Of a stretch of 35,515 nt of DNA, positions 8,312-15,661 are shown one piece after another. A program made the position numbers and the translations under genes. The DNA comes from JBDRKN01 sp043813955 (GTDB taxonomy: Bacteria; Patescibacteriota; Patescibacteriia; Patescibacteriales; Patescibacteriaceae), in assembly GCA_043813955.1 (NCBI GenBank), contig JBDRKN010000033.1, positions 1 through 35,515 on the forward strand, in the 5' to 3' direction. Each line of letters opens with the position of its first letter. Position 1 is the first letter of the stretch. Under the pieces are notes generated by a model, which saw nothing but the letters and a program-made list of their open reading frames with translations, ran no database searches and was not told the DNA's origin.

Positions 8312-8926
8312 TTATACAAATCTCCTAATAATTCCCTTGACCACGCCCTGAATAATTGGATCAGCTACATATATTGGATTCATAGAGCTATTAGCCGGTT
8401 GCAAACGGATGCAATCAGCTTCTCTGTAAAATTTCTTTAAAGTGGCATAGGCATTATTAAGCAAGGCTACAACAACATCGCCATCCACAGGGGAAGGATT
8501 GCGCTCTACTACAACATAATCTCCGTCTAAAATACCGTCCTCAATCATTGACTCTCCCTTGACCTGCAAAACATAACTGTTAAGATTATCAGTTACAAAA
8601 TTAGCTGGCACAGCAATAGTCTCATTGTCCTGGATAGCCTCAATCGGCTCTCCTGCTGTAATCAATCCAGCTAAAGTTAATTCAACTGCCTGAACCCAGT
8701 TAGGCTTGATTTCTATTAGCTCAATAGAGCGAGCCTGGTTAAAGTCTGTTTTTAAAAAACCTTTTTCCTGCAAAGTTTTAATATGCTGGTGAATAGTAGC
8801 TGCGCTAGACAAGCTAAAATAATCAGCTATTTCCCTGTAGCTTGGCGCATAATCATGATCTTTAAAAAAATCAGTGATATAATCCAGGATTTGGCGCTGG
8901 CGTTTTGTTAATTTTTGATCTCCCAT
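8312..8926 (-). CDS. lexA: LexA repressor (SOS regulator, S24 self-cleaving)
   Basis: Represses SOS genes and cuts itself when RecA filaments form. 204 residues from the ATG at 8926 (MGDQKLTKRQRQIL). An in-frame ATG at 8941 exists but would leave only about 4 nt of leader after the promoter, so the inner start is preferred. Residues 1-65: winged HTH (YAPSYREIADYFSLSSAATI). Cleavage site Ala91-Gly92 in LITAGEP. Catalytic Ser126 in KGESMIEDGILDGD and Lys164 in AYATLKKF. All residues needed for self-cleavage are present. It heads a cluster with KilA-N and dinD genes. An upstream CGAAC half-site lies inside the promoter spacer, but I see no full CGAAC-N4-GTTCG box. Confidence 0.95.
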   Translation of the reverse strand: MGDQKLTKRQRQILDYITDFFKDHDYAPSYREIADYFSLSSAATIHQHIKTLQEKGFLKTDFNQARSIELIEIKPNWVQAVELTLAGLITAGEPIEAIQDNETIAVPANFVTDNLNSYVLQVKGESMIEDGILDGDYVVVERNPSPVDGDVVVALLNNAYATLKKFYREADCIRLQPANSSMNPIYVADPIIQGVVKGIIRRFV

Positions 8927-8952
8927 ATTAGTTATCCACATGTTATATTAAT

Positions 8953-8981
8953 ATTATACACGAACAAAAACCGAAAGTCAA
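8953..8981 (-). promoter_or_regulatory. lexA promoter
   Basis: Minus strand TTGACT (8981-8976), 17-bp spacer, TATAAT (8958-8953), the best-looking promoter of the left half. The spacer contains a CGAAC half-site (minus strand GTTCG), half of the Gram-positive-type LexA box, so autoregulation is plausible but the operator is incomplete. Confidence 0.7.
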
Positions 8982-8990
8982 ATTCATAAC

Positions 8991-9011
8991 AAAACCTGTT
9001 TAAAAAACAGG
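8991..9011 (-). terminator. terminator after hpf
   Basis: CCTGTTT (8995-9001) pairs with AAACAGG (9005-9011), loop AAA, followed on the minus strand by TTTT. It separates the holB-hpf operon from the lexA promoter. Confidence 0.65.
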
Positions 9012-9016
9012 CTTTT

Positions 9017-9334
9017 CTATCTTCTCTTAGCTATCTTTTTATCTTTATGCTTCTTAATCACTCTGGCCAAATGATCTTTAACCTTATCAACAGCTTTGTA
9101 AATATTCTTTTCTGTCTTCTCAACTCTTAGCAAGCTTCCAGGAACAGATAAATTAGCCTCTGCCCTGTAAATCTTGCCCTTGTTATGGCGATGCGTAATT
9201 AAATCTACTTCAAAATCGCATTGAATAACAGGAATATCTCCTAAAAATTTCTCAACCATGTCCATTTTTTCCTGTATATAATTTCTTAACTTTGGATCAA
9301 GCTCTAAATTAGTGGCTTTAAAATTAATTTTCAT
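9017..9334 (-). CDS. hpf: Short ribosome hibernation-promoting factor (HPF/RaiA family)
   Basis: 105 residues with the compact beta-alpha-beta-beta-beta-alpha fold of short HPF/YfiA: MKINFKATNLELDPKLRNYI, EKFLGDIPVIQCDFEVDL, NKGKIYRAEANLSVPGSLLR, then the helix KNIYKAVDKVKDHLARVIKK and a basic tail. Members bind the 30S decoding centre and silence idle ribosomes. There is no long C-terminal dimerisation domain, so it is the short type. Its ATG overlaps the rseP TGA (ATGA), making it the last gene of holB-lipoprotein-frr-rseP-hpf, next to the ribosome recycling factor gene, a related role. Confidence 0.93.
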   Translation of the reverse strand: MKINFKATNLELDPKLRNYIQEKMDMVEKFLGDIPVIQCDFEVDLITHRHNKGKIYRAEANLSVPGSLLRVEKTEKNIYKAVDKVKDHLARVIKKHKDKKIAKRR

Positions 9335-10500
9335 GTTATTAAATTAAACCATTCCTTAATTTTGCATGTCCAGCATCCTATTCTAGCGACATCTTTAAAA
9401 GTAACAAAGGCTACAAGGAGCATAAGAAGGATAAAGCCAATATTATGGATAGAGGCTTCAACCTCTTTCTTAACTGGCCTGCCTTTTATTTTCTCAATAA
9501 TCAAAAATAACATTCTTCCTCCGTCTAAGGCAGGGATTGGCAAAAAATTAAGTATGGCAAGATTTAAAGACAAAATTGCGGTAAACTGCATTAAATACAC
9601 AAAGCCCATATCCATCATTTGTCCTGTGAGCACAGCTATGCCTACTGGACCTGCAACCTCTCCTCCGGCACCCTGGCCAGCCAGCAATGAACTAATAATT
9701 CCAATTATGCCTATGATAATTGCCCATAGCATTAAAAAAGTAATTTTAATACCTTCATAAAGAGCAATATGCCAAGGATATTTGACCTTGCCTATTTCTG
9801 CAATAGCCACTCCAATACCTCCCTTATCAGTGCTTTCCATAAGTTCTGGAGTAATTTGTCTTGTTACTTCCTGTCCCCGGCTTGATAAGGCATAGGTCAA
9901 TTCCTCTCCAGTATGCTTGTTAACATAATCTGCCAGCTCATCGTCATTAATAAATTCCTGGCCATCAATGCTCATAATAACGTCACCAATCTTAACATCT
10001 GCCAAAGCCGCAGGAGTGTCAGGAAAAACTCTGACAATCTGAATTTTTCTGTCGCTGATTTCAGCCTGGGGCTTGACTCCATCTAAAATCTGCGGAATGC
10101 CTATCATCATGCCAATGCTTATGATAACAGCTGCTAAAAGGACATTCATGCTCACGCCTGCTGAAAGTATAATTCCCCTTTGCCATATAGGCTTGCTCGC
10201 AAAACTATCCTTATCCTGCTTGTTTTCGCCATTCTCGCCCTTGATTTTTACAAATCCGCCTAAAGGAATCCAGTTTATTGAATAAATAGTAGAAACAGCG
10301 TCATTAACTTCTTTTTTTCCAATAACTGTGCTCCATTTGTTATTATTTTTTTTGTAAATGCCAAAAGCTCTTGGCGGAAAGCCAAAACCAAATTCATCGC
10401 ACTTTGCTCCAAATTTTCTGGCAGTTACAAAATGGCCAAACTCATGGGCAAAGACTAAGATGCTTAATATTATTATGAAAATTATTATTGTTAAAAACAT
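9331..10500 (-). CDS. rseP: Site-2 zinc metalloprotease RseP (M50)
   Basis: Membrane protease that cuts substrates within the membrane, classically anti-sigma factors after a first cut and leftover signal peptides. 389 residues. TM1 carries the zinc motif HEFGH (residues 19-23). A PDZ domain lies at about 125-215 (PDTPAALADVKIGDVIMSIDG). Then come TM segments and NFLPIPALDGGRMLF with the third zinc ligand Asp, and a last TM. It follows frr with 1 nt between (TAA-C-ATG) and overlaps hpf by 4 nt. The window also has an ECF sigma factor with a membrane partner, a possible target, but that partner has no obvious cleavage signature and the link is speculative. Confidence 0.95.
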   Translation of the reverse strand: MFLTIIIFIIILSILVFAHEFGHFVTARKFGAKCDEFGFGFPPRAFGIYKKNNNKWSTVIGKKEVNDAVSTIYSINWIPLGGFVKIKGENGENKQDKDSFASKPIWQRGIILSAGVSMNVLLAAVIISIGMMIGIPQILDGVKPQAEISDRKIQIVRVFPDTPAALADVKIGDVIMSIDGQEFINDDELADYVNKHTGEELTYALSSRGQEVTRQITPELMESTDKGGIGVAIAEIGKVKYPWHIALYEGIKITFLMLWAIIIGIIGIISSLLAGQGAGGEVAGPVGIAVLTGQMMDMGFVYLMQFTAILSLNLAILNFLPIPALDGGRMLFLIIEKIKGRPVKKEVEASIHNIGFILLMLLVAFVTFKDVARIGCWTCKIKEWFNLIT

Positions 10501-10501
10501 G

Positions 10502-11056
10502 TTAAATAGTCATTATATCTTTTTCTTTAACATCGCGGGTTTGCTTTAGCTTGTCATTCTGCTTGCCAACTTCCTCGTCTAATTCCTTTACAAACCTAAA
10601 CTTGTCATCTTCAGCAATCTCTTTGTCAGAAAAAGCTTTTTCAATTTGACTTTTTATACTATCCCTTACCTGTCGCAAGTCAATCCTTGATTTTTCATAT
10701 TTATCATTTAGATTTCTAACCAGCTCTTTGCGGTTTTCCTCAGTTAAAGGCGCAGCCTTTAACCTGATCTGATCGCCCTCATTAGTTACTGACAAGCTAA
10801 GATTGGCTTCAATAATGCCTTTTTCAATCTCCTTGACAATAGTTTTGTCCCAAGGAGCTATGATAATGCACTGCGCGTCAGCTATATTAACATTAGCCAA
10901 GGCATTGATTGGACTCTTGGTCCCATAGGCTTCAATCCTGACATTATCTAAAATAGAAGGATTAGCTCGTCCAGTCCTAATAGAAGCTATTTCTTTTTGA
11001 AAAAATTCATAAATGCGCTCAAATTCAGTTTCCTTAGATTGCACGTATTGGTTCAT
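10502..11056 (-). CDS. frr: Ribosome recycling factor
   Basis: Splits post-termination ribosomes together with EF-G. 184 residues, the standard family length. Motifs: IRTGRANPSILDNVRIEAYG (domain I/II hinge region), LANVNIADAQCIIIAPWDK, IEKGIIEANLSLSVTNEGD, RLKAAPLTEENRKELVR and the long C-terminal helix KYEKSRIDLRQVRDSIKSQI. No domain is missing. It lies 9 nt after the BNR lipoprotein gene and 1 nt before rseP, inside an operon that runs from holB. No Shine-Dalgarno site is visible ahead of the ATG at 11056. Confidence 0.98.
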   Translation of the reverse strand: MNQYVQSKETEFERIYEFFQKEIASIRTGRANPSILDNVRIEAYGTKSPINALANVNIADAQCIIIAPWDKTIVKEIEKGIIEANLSLSVTNEGDQIRLKAAPLTEENRKELVRNLNDKYEKSRIDLRQVRDSIKSQIEKAFSDKEIAEDDKFRFVKELDEEVGKQNDKLKQTRDVKEKDIMTI

Positions 11057-11065
11057 ATATTTAAT

Positions 11066-12118
11066 TTAAGGTTTTTGGCTTACTCCTAAGTAAACTATAT
11101 TATCATCATCTGGGTCAACAAGCAAGCGCCAGCCCCGCCTTGCAGTAGGCAACTCTCTGCTTGTCCAATTAACTCCCTCGTCTATTGAGCTGTAGAAAGT
11201 AGTATTAGTAACATAGTATATTTTATTAACATTCTGATAGCTCATGCCTATGGCATTGATTATAGACCTCCTTTCTGGCAGGATCAGTTCAATATTTGTC
11301 CAGCCATCTCCATTGTTAACAGACTGCAGGAGGCCGTATTCAGTAGCTAAGAGCCACATGCCTGCCTGCTTTTTTGAAGCAATAATGTCTCGGACTTTCT
11401 TGCTGTTATTAAACTCTTTTAATGTTTGATTCAAATCAACCCAGCTTTGCCCATTATTCATTGAGCGAAAAATTCCTTTGTCAGTAGTAGCTACCATCAT
11501 AATTCTGCTGTCATGAGGGCTGATTAAGACTTTCTTGACTGTTGCGCCAAAGTTATACAGAGTCTGCCATGACTGGCCAGAATTAGAACTCTTAATAATA
11601 TCGCCGCGAGTATTGGCTATGAAAACATTTGACGGATCATAATAGTCAACAACCACGCTGGTAAAGATTACTCTTGGATCGTTATCAGAATAAATCTCTG
11701 ACCAATTGCGGCTGCAATCTTCTGATTTAAAAACCTTGCTGTTGGAAACAACATAAATAACGCATTTGTTCTTTGCGTCAACAGCAATATCCCCTATAGG
11801 TATCTGGCCTAAGCCAATAGCCCGCCTCCAGCTGCCTGCTCCGCTATATGTGTAAAACAAGCCATTGCTTAATGAGCCATAGTAAATGGCCTGGCTGTCG
11901 CTCGGATCCATTACTAATGAAACAACGTTTAAATTAGCAATATTGCCTGGCTTTCCGCTGGTTGATGAAATTAGCACAGGCTGATGCCAGGAAGAGCCGC
12001 CTGTCGCAGTCTTGAACAAACCTCCGTTTACTCCATCGTTATCTGTGCCGCCTGTCAGACTTAATGAACAGCCTGCAGCAAGCATTGTTGTGATTAAAAA
12101 AAGAATAATGTATCGCAT
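11066..12118 (-). CDS. Lipoprotein with BNR/Ycf48-like beta-propeller repeats
   Basis: 350 residues. The N-terminus is a lipoprotein signal (MRYIILFLITTMLAAGC); the lipobox LAAGC puts the lipidated Cys at 17, so the protein is exported and membrane-anchored. At least six Asp-box/BNR-type repeats follow, each ending in a motif such as GLFKTATGGSSW, VFKSEDCSRNW, IIKSSNSGQSW, IFRSMNNGQSW, LLQSVNNGDGW or FYSSIDEGVNW, which predict a beta-propeller. Relatives include Ycf48 (photosystem assembly) and sialidases. No sialidase active site is apparent, so a binding or assembly scaffold role is more likely; the partner is unknown. It is sandwiched between holB (2 nt) and frr (9 nt), an odd place for an exported protein. 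Confidence 0.85.
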   Translation of the reverse strand: MRYIILFLITTMLAAGCSLSLTGGTDNDGVNGGLFKTATGGSSWHQPVLISSTSGKPGNIANLNVVSLVMDPSDSQAIYYGSLSNGLFYTYSGAGSWRRAIGLGQIPIGDIAVDAKNKCVIYVVSNSKVFKSEDCSRNWSEIYSDNDPRVIFTSVVVDYYDPSNVFIANTRGDIIKSSNSGQSWQTLYNFGATVKKVLISPHDSRIMMVATTDKGIFRSMNNGQSWVDLNQTLKEFNNSKKVRDIIASKKQAGMWLLATEYGLLQSVNNGDGWTNIELILPERRSIINAIGMSYQNVNKIYYVTNTTFYSSIDEGVNWTSRELPTARRGWRLLVDPDDDNIVYLGVSQKP

Positions 12119-12120
12119 AG

Positions 12121-13134
12121 TTATATATTAATTATAATATGTTCTAAAGTTAATTTAGGATTAACATTTGCCGCTAAATACTGTTTAGCCTGTATCAGCT
12201 GTTTTTGAAGATAAAGCAATTTGTTCAAGCTCTGCTTATCTTTTTTTTCTTCTAATTCTTTAATTAAAGCCTGATGCTGGACTAAATCAGCTTGGTCATA
12301 TTTGAGCATGAGCAAATCTCGCGTTATGTTCTGCCAGCTGTCCAGCACTGCGCTGGCATTGTCAACAGCTTTCTGGCCTTTTGCATTTCCAACAAGCTCA
12401 TATAGGCCCTGCAAGCGATAGTTAATATCCTGCCCCATAGATTCAAGCAGCAAGCGCGCTGTCCGCAAATGCATGTCAAGCTTATCCTGGTCTTTTAAAA
12501 AATCAAGGGCTAAGCCTGGCCTGCCAGCCACAAACTGGGATAAATTTTTAGCTATGCTTCGCTTAACCTTATGCGTATGCACTAAATAATCATAAATCAA
12601 TCCTGCCTGAATAGGCCTAAATTGCAATACCTGGCTTCTAGATACAACAGTTAAGGGCAAGTCTTCTGGATTATTGGCTAAAAGGAAAATGAGAACTTTT
12701 TGGTTTGGCTCTTCTAAAAGCTTTAACAAGGAATTGGCTGCGGAAATGCTCAGAGTTTCTGCTTCATGAATAATGCCTATTTTGTAATTATCTAAAAAAG
12801 AACTCATGGAAAGCTTTTTAATCATCTCCCTGATCTGTTCAATTGAAATATTTTTTTTGCCTTGCTCGCGATTGATAATATGGATGTCTGGCCAAATTTT
12901 AAGCTTAACCTGCTGGCAAGTTTGGCATTTCTTACACGGCTGGCCTTCATTATTCAATCTTTCACAAAGCAAAGACTGTATAAACCAAAATAAAGCTGTT
13001 TTTTTGCCAAGATTGCTCGGACCGGCAAAGATATAGCTGCCCGTAAGCGTCTGCCCCTGTTTATTTAATTTAATTAATCTTTGCAAAAAGCTAATAATTT
13101 TGTTATGCCCTAAAATAGGGATAGGGTTTTCCAT
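12121..13134 (-). CDS. holB: DNA polymerase III subunit delta' (clamp loader)
   Basis: Part of the clamp loader that opens the beta clamp. 337 residues. N-terminal AAA+ domain: P-loop GPSNLGKKT (38-46), a zinc module CERLNNEGQPCKKCQTC (Cys57, 67, 70, 73), the Walker B position HEAETLSISAANSLLKLLEE (altered to HEAE), and SRSQ where active loaders have SRC. These changes agree with delta' being a stator with little or no ATPase activity. The C-terminal half is helical, as expected for the collar. It is the first gene of the operon holB-BNR-frr-rseP-hpf, and a terminator for the preceding gene lies just upstream. Confidence 0.92.
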   Translation of the reverse strand: MENPIPILGHNKIISFLQRLIKLNKQGQTLTGSYIFAGPSNLGKKTALFWFIQSLLCERLNNEGQPCKKCQTCQQVKLKIWPDIHIINREQGKKNISIEQIREMIKKLSMSSFLDNYKIGIIHEAETLSISAANSLLKLLEEPNQKVLIFLLANNPEDLPLTVVSRSQVLQFRPIQAGLIYDYLVHTHKVKRSIAKNLSQFVAGRPGLALDFLKDQDKLDMHLRTARLLLESMGQDINYRLQGLYELVGNAKGQKAVDNASAVLDSWQNITRDLLMLKYDQADLVQHQALIKELEEKKDKQSLNKLLYLQKQLIQAKQYLAANVNPKLTLEHIIINI

Positions 13135-13159
13135 ATGACCATCTTAACACAATAATTGT

Positions 13160-13195
13160 AATAATAAAAGCCCTTAAAAGGGGCCTTTGATTATT
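13160..13195 (-). terminator. terminator after the MNT/HEPN-like pair
   Basis: AATAATAAAAGCCC pairs with GGG-C-CTTT-ATTATT around a short A-rich loop (13160-13195), with one or two bulges. On the minus strand the hairpin is followed by T-rich DNA. It separates the gene ending at 13210 from holB. Confidence 0.6.
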
Positions 13196-13209
13196 AAATT
13201 TTCTTTATT

Positions 13210-13359
13210 CTATTTTATTTCTTTTGTTATATAATCTCTTATACCTCCTGATGCCCGGAATGCTTTCTCTGCTTTATTCTTAACCAAAGATTCTGCTGAC
13301 AAATAATCTTCATCCCCTTTAGAAAACCATTCTTGATAATTTGAATCATACTCTGTCAT
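13210..13359 (-). CDS. Short HEPN-like partner of MNT, probably truncated
   Basis: 49 residues from the ATG at 13359, overlapping the end of the MNT gene by 14 nt in another frame. The start (YQEWFSKGDEDYLSAESLVK) resembles the first helix of HEPN proteins that are coded right after MNT nucleotidyltransferases in toxin-antitoxin pairs. EKAFRASGGIRDYITKEIK follows, and then the frame stops. The second half of a HEPN domain, including the R-x4-6-H RNase motif, is absent. It is most likely a deletion remnant, but it could be a genuine mini-protein, since the frame and overlap are clean. A terminator follows directly. Confidence 0.55.
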   Translation of the reverse strand: MTEYDSNYQEWFSKGDEDYLSAESLVKNKAEKAFRASGGIRDYITKEIK

Positions 13360-13669
13360 ACAAAATTTTGCCTTTATTTAAAATATCATTTATAAAAAAA
13401 TCTCCTATTTTTTTCCTTTTCTTTACTTGCTCTTCTGTATAAACTAAAATGTCAATCGGCAATGAACGGGGAAAAATAGAAGAATCAATTTCCCTTGCTG
13501 TATTTCTTGTATTTTTAGTATTAGTAATAATAAATAGATCCAAATCGCTATCCTTGCTAGGATTTCCATACGCATAAGAGCCAAATAAAACAATCTTTTC
13601 TGGCTTAAATCCTTTAACTATTTTTTCTGTAATATTTTTTAAATTTTTATTAAATTCTTTCTGGCTCAT
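13346..13669 (-). CDS. MNT-type nucleotidyltransferase (antitoxin-like)
   Basis: 107 residues. The minimal nucleotidyltransferase signature is complete: KIVLFGSYAYGNPSKDSDLD with the GS motif and the first Asp pair, then a strand LPIDILVYTEEQV carrying the third acidic residue. MNT proteins are usually the antitoxin half of MNT-HEPN pairs, and some AMPylate or oligoadenylate the HEPN toxin. The partner gene downstream is only 49 codons, so the pair may be inactive. The stop is TGA, evidence that TGA is not reassigned here. Confidence 0.88.
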   Translation of the reverse strand: MSQKEFNKNLKNITEKIVKGFKPEKIVLFGSYAYGNPSKDSDLDLFIITNTKNTRNTAREIDSSIFPRSLPIDILVYTEEQVKKRKKIGDFFINDILNKGKILYDRV

Positions 13670-13780
13670 ATTGTTTACTAATTTTATTTTAAAAACCTTA
13701 AATTAGCTATGTTATAAACAAATAGTATTTTAGCAAATTATTCAACATAAAAATTTAAAATAAAACATAGGATAATTTTA

Positions 13781-15145
13781 CTATCCAACTATTTTCCAAT
13801 GCCCGCCCTTTGCAGGACCGATTCTTTTCAATAGTCCTTTTTGTTTTAATTGAGCAAGATTCCATTCAACACCCCTTATTGTAAGTCCTGTTTTTACAGA
13901 AAGTTCTTCTCGTGTTATTTTTGGATTTTCATTAATTAATCTCATAATTTTCCCCACAGTTTTCCCCACAGTTTTCCCCACAGTTTCACCTACCTTTTCT
14001 ACCCCCTTCACATCCTTGGTCATTTCTAAATAAGATCTTGTTGGTTTAAAAACAATATAAAAATAGCTGCCTGTAAAATCTATCTTTGGAAAAGGAGCGT
14101 TTTCTTTCTTGCAATATTCTTTCATCCTTTCCATACCTGACCCGAGTTTTTCTCCAAAATGTATTCTGGAAAATAAAGCGGCAATAATTTTATTTCTCCT
14201 GAATACTGTTTTTCCTAAAATAAAATAGCTGGGCTTAATCCAAACATTTTCTATTTGAATTCTATCAGGAAAAAATTTCAAAATATTATTATGTCCATGT
14301 TCAAAATAATTTTTATGCATAACAGAGTTAATAACAGCTTCTCTGATTGCCTCAAAAGAATATTCGTAAATATTTTCCCTTTGTGGCTTTCCTGTAAATT
14401 TATAAGCGACTTTAGCGTATAATTTAACAAAATCCATTACTTTATCTACAATCTCAAACAAACTCCCGGTAATTTCTTTTCTGTCAATTATATCCACTCC
14501 CCCTTTATCCTTGAATAAGACTACTGTAAATACTGACCAAGAAATAAATTTTTGGGGTTCTTTGGCGAAAAACAAAACTCCTGCATTATTGAATAATAGT
14601 TTTTTTTCTTTTTTAACCACCCCAAGGTTTAATAATATTTTTTCCTTATTTAATGTTTTTAATAAATTGCCTAATTTTAAAAATTCATTTAATTTCTTTA
14701 TGTCAAAATCTTGAGGAAACCTGAATTCTTTATTAATCTGCTCATCAAATCTTATTTTCCCTTCGCCAATCGCAAAATCCAATATTTCGTCTCTGGTCAT
14801 TTTTTGCGAATTCGCTCCCTGCCTTAAATAAAATCCTAAAGAGCATTTGTAAGGTTTATCTGTTCCTTTTTTAACTTCAACAATTAGAATATTCTCAAAC
14901 TTTTTAATTTTGACATTTATTGATGGGTCGCAATTCCTGGCAATATCCTGAATTTGCGATTTTAGCTTGTTTGTAATATTGGCGCCTTTTATTTTACCTT
15001 TGTCATCCACGCCTAAAAATATCCTGCCGCCTTCAGAATTGGCAAAAGCGACAATTTCTTTATCAAGACTGCCAATTCCCTCCTTAAATTCTATTTTCAA
15101 CCACTCGCCCTGCTGTAAAATAAATTTTAATTCTTGTTTGTTCAT
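13781..15145 (-). CDS. AlbA_2 (Schlafen-like) domain regulator with C-terminal winged helix
   Basis: 454 residues. Residues about 10-125 form the AlbA_2 domain: GEWLKIEFKEGIGSLDKEIV, AFANSEGGRIFLGVDDKG, KPYKCSLGFYLRQGANSQKM. The middle has an ATPase-like half often annotated as RecG-related (FEAIREAVINSVMHKNYFEH, RIQIENVW, HFGEKLGSGMERMKEYCK). A linker contains four tandem VGxT units (VGETVGKTVGKTVGKI), followed by a winged-helix end (NPKITREELSVKTGLTIRGV). Proteins of this layout are frequent, poorly understood regulators; some relate to phage or nucleic-acid defence. It stands alone, between the MNT gene and GtrA. The linker repeats are nearly identical at DNA level and could vary in number. 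Confidence 0.85.
   Translation of the reverse strand: MNKQELKFILQQGEWLKIEFKEGIGSLDKEIVAFANSEGGRIFLGVDDKGKIKGANITNKLKSQIQDIARNCDPSINVKIKKFENILIVEVKKGTDKPYKCSLGFYLRQGANSQKMTRDEILDFAIGEGKIRFDEQINKEFRFPQDFDIKKLNEFLKLGNLLKTLNKEKILLNLGVVKKEKKLLFNNAGVLFFAKEPQKFISWSVFTVVLFKDKGGVDIIDRKEITGSLFEIVDKVMDFVKLYAKVAYKFTGKPQRENIYEYSFEAIREAVINSVMHKNYFEHGHNNILKFFPDRIQIENVWIKPSYFILGKTVFRRNKIIAALFSRIHFGEKLGSGMERMKEYCKKENAPFPKIDFTGSYFYIVFKPTRSYLEMTKDVKGVEKVGETVGKTVGKTVGKIMRLINENPKITREELSVKTGLTIRGVEWNLAQLKQKGLLKRIGPAKGGHWKIVG
13948..13983. repeat. 12-bp tandem repeat, three perfect copies
   Basis: TTTTCCCCACAG is repeated at 13948-13959, 13960-13971 and 13972-13983, with a degraded fourth unit after it. It lies inside the AlbA_2 gene and codes the VGKT linker units; as 12 bp is a multiple of 3, copy changes keep the frame. 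Confidence 0.9.
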
Positions 15146-15217
15146 TTTTTCCTTAATTTTAGTCGTATTTATATTAAGTATAGCTCAAAAGCTATTTTTT
15201 AAGCAAACCAAAAATAT

Positions 15218-15616
15218 TCAATTTTCTTCTTTCTTTTTAAAAATAACTAACCTATTAACAACAAAACCTATTATTCCAAGAAATGTGCCAGAAATAATCT
15301 GAGCTAATATATATTGTAAATTAAATCTTTCTACCAAAGAGTGCATGATTAATATATTTGCTGTAATATTAAATACAAAAACAAGTGCATAAAGAAATGC
15401 CTGTTTTTTCATCCGTTCCTTGCTGTAATCTTTAAATACCCAGAATTTTCGCAATACAAAAGAAATAGTAAAGCTAAAGCTAAATGTTATAGCAGAAGCA
15501 AATAAATACCATAAGCCAAAGAATTCAACTAATGAGTATAATAAAATGAGCTCAATCCCTGAAGGAATCAACCCGCTGCTTGCATACTTAACCCAGATTT
15601 TAAATAATGATTTCAT
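15218..15616 (-). CDS. GtrA family membrane protein
   Basis: 132 residues with four hydrophobic helices (about 15-35, 40-58, 72-92, 100-122). It has the GtrA pattern: FKIWVKYASSGLIPSGIELI, FSFTISFVLRKFWVFKD between helices 2 and 3, and IIGFVVNRLVIFKKK at the end. GtrA proteins are thought to move lipid-linked sugars or act with polyprenyl-phosphate sugar transferases in polysaccharide synthesis. No glycosyltransferase is adjacent here, so the pathway cannot be named. It follows the terminator of the next gene by only a few bases. Confidence 0.9.
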   Translation of the reverse strand: MKSLFKIWVKYASSGLIPSGIELILLYSLVEFFGLWYLFASAITFSFSFTISFVLRKFWVFKDYSKERMKKQAFLYALVFVFNITANILIMHSLVERFNLQYILAQIISGTFLGIIGFVVNRLVIFKKKEEN

Positions 15617-15623
15617 TATTTGA

Positions 15624-15651
15624 AAAACGATTAAGCAAGCTTAATCGTTTT
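15624..15651. terminator. strong hairpin terminator
   Basis: AAAACGATTAAGC (15624-15636) and GCTTAATCGTTTT (15639-15651) form a 13-bp perfect stem with a 2-nt loop and T-rich ends. It ends the minus-strand gene stopping at 15662 and could work in both directions. Confidence 0.85.
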
Positions 15652-15661
15652 GTTCAATAAA

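Noticed and set aside
9017..9334. TGA reassignment (Gly code, as in Gracilibacteria/SR1)
   Set aside because: rseP ends in TGA at the hpf ATGA overlap and the MNT gene ends in TGA at its natural length, so TGA reads as stop.
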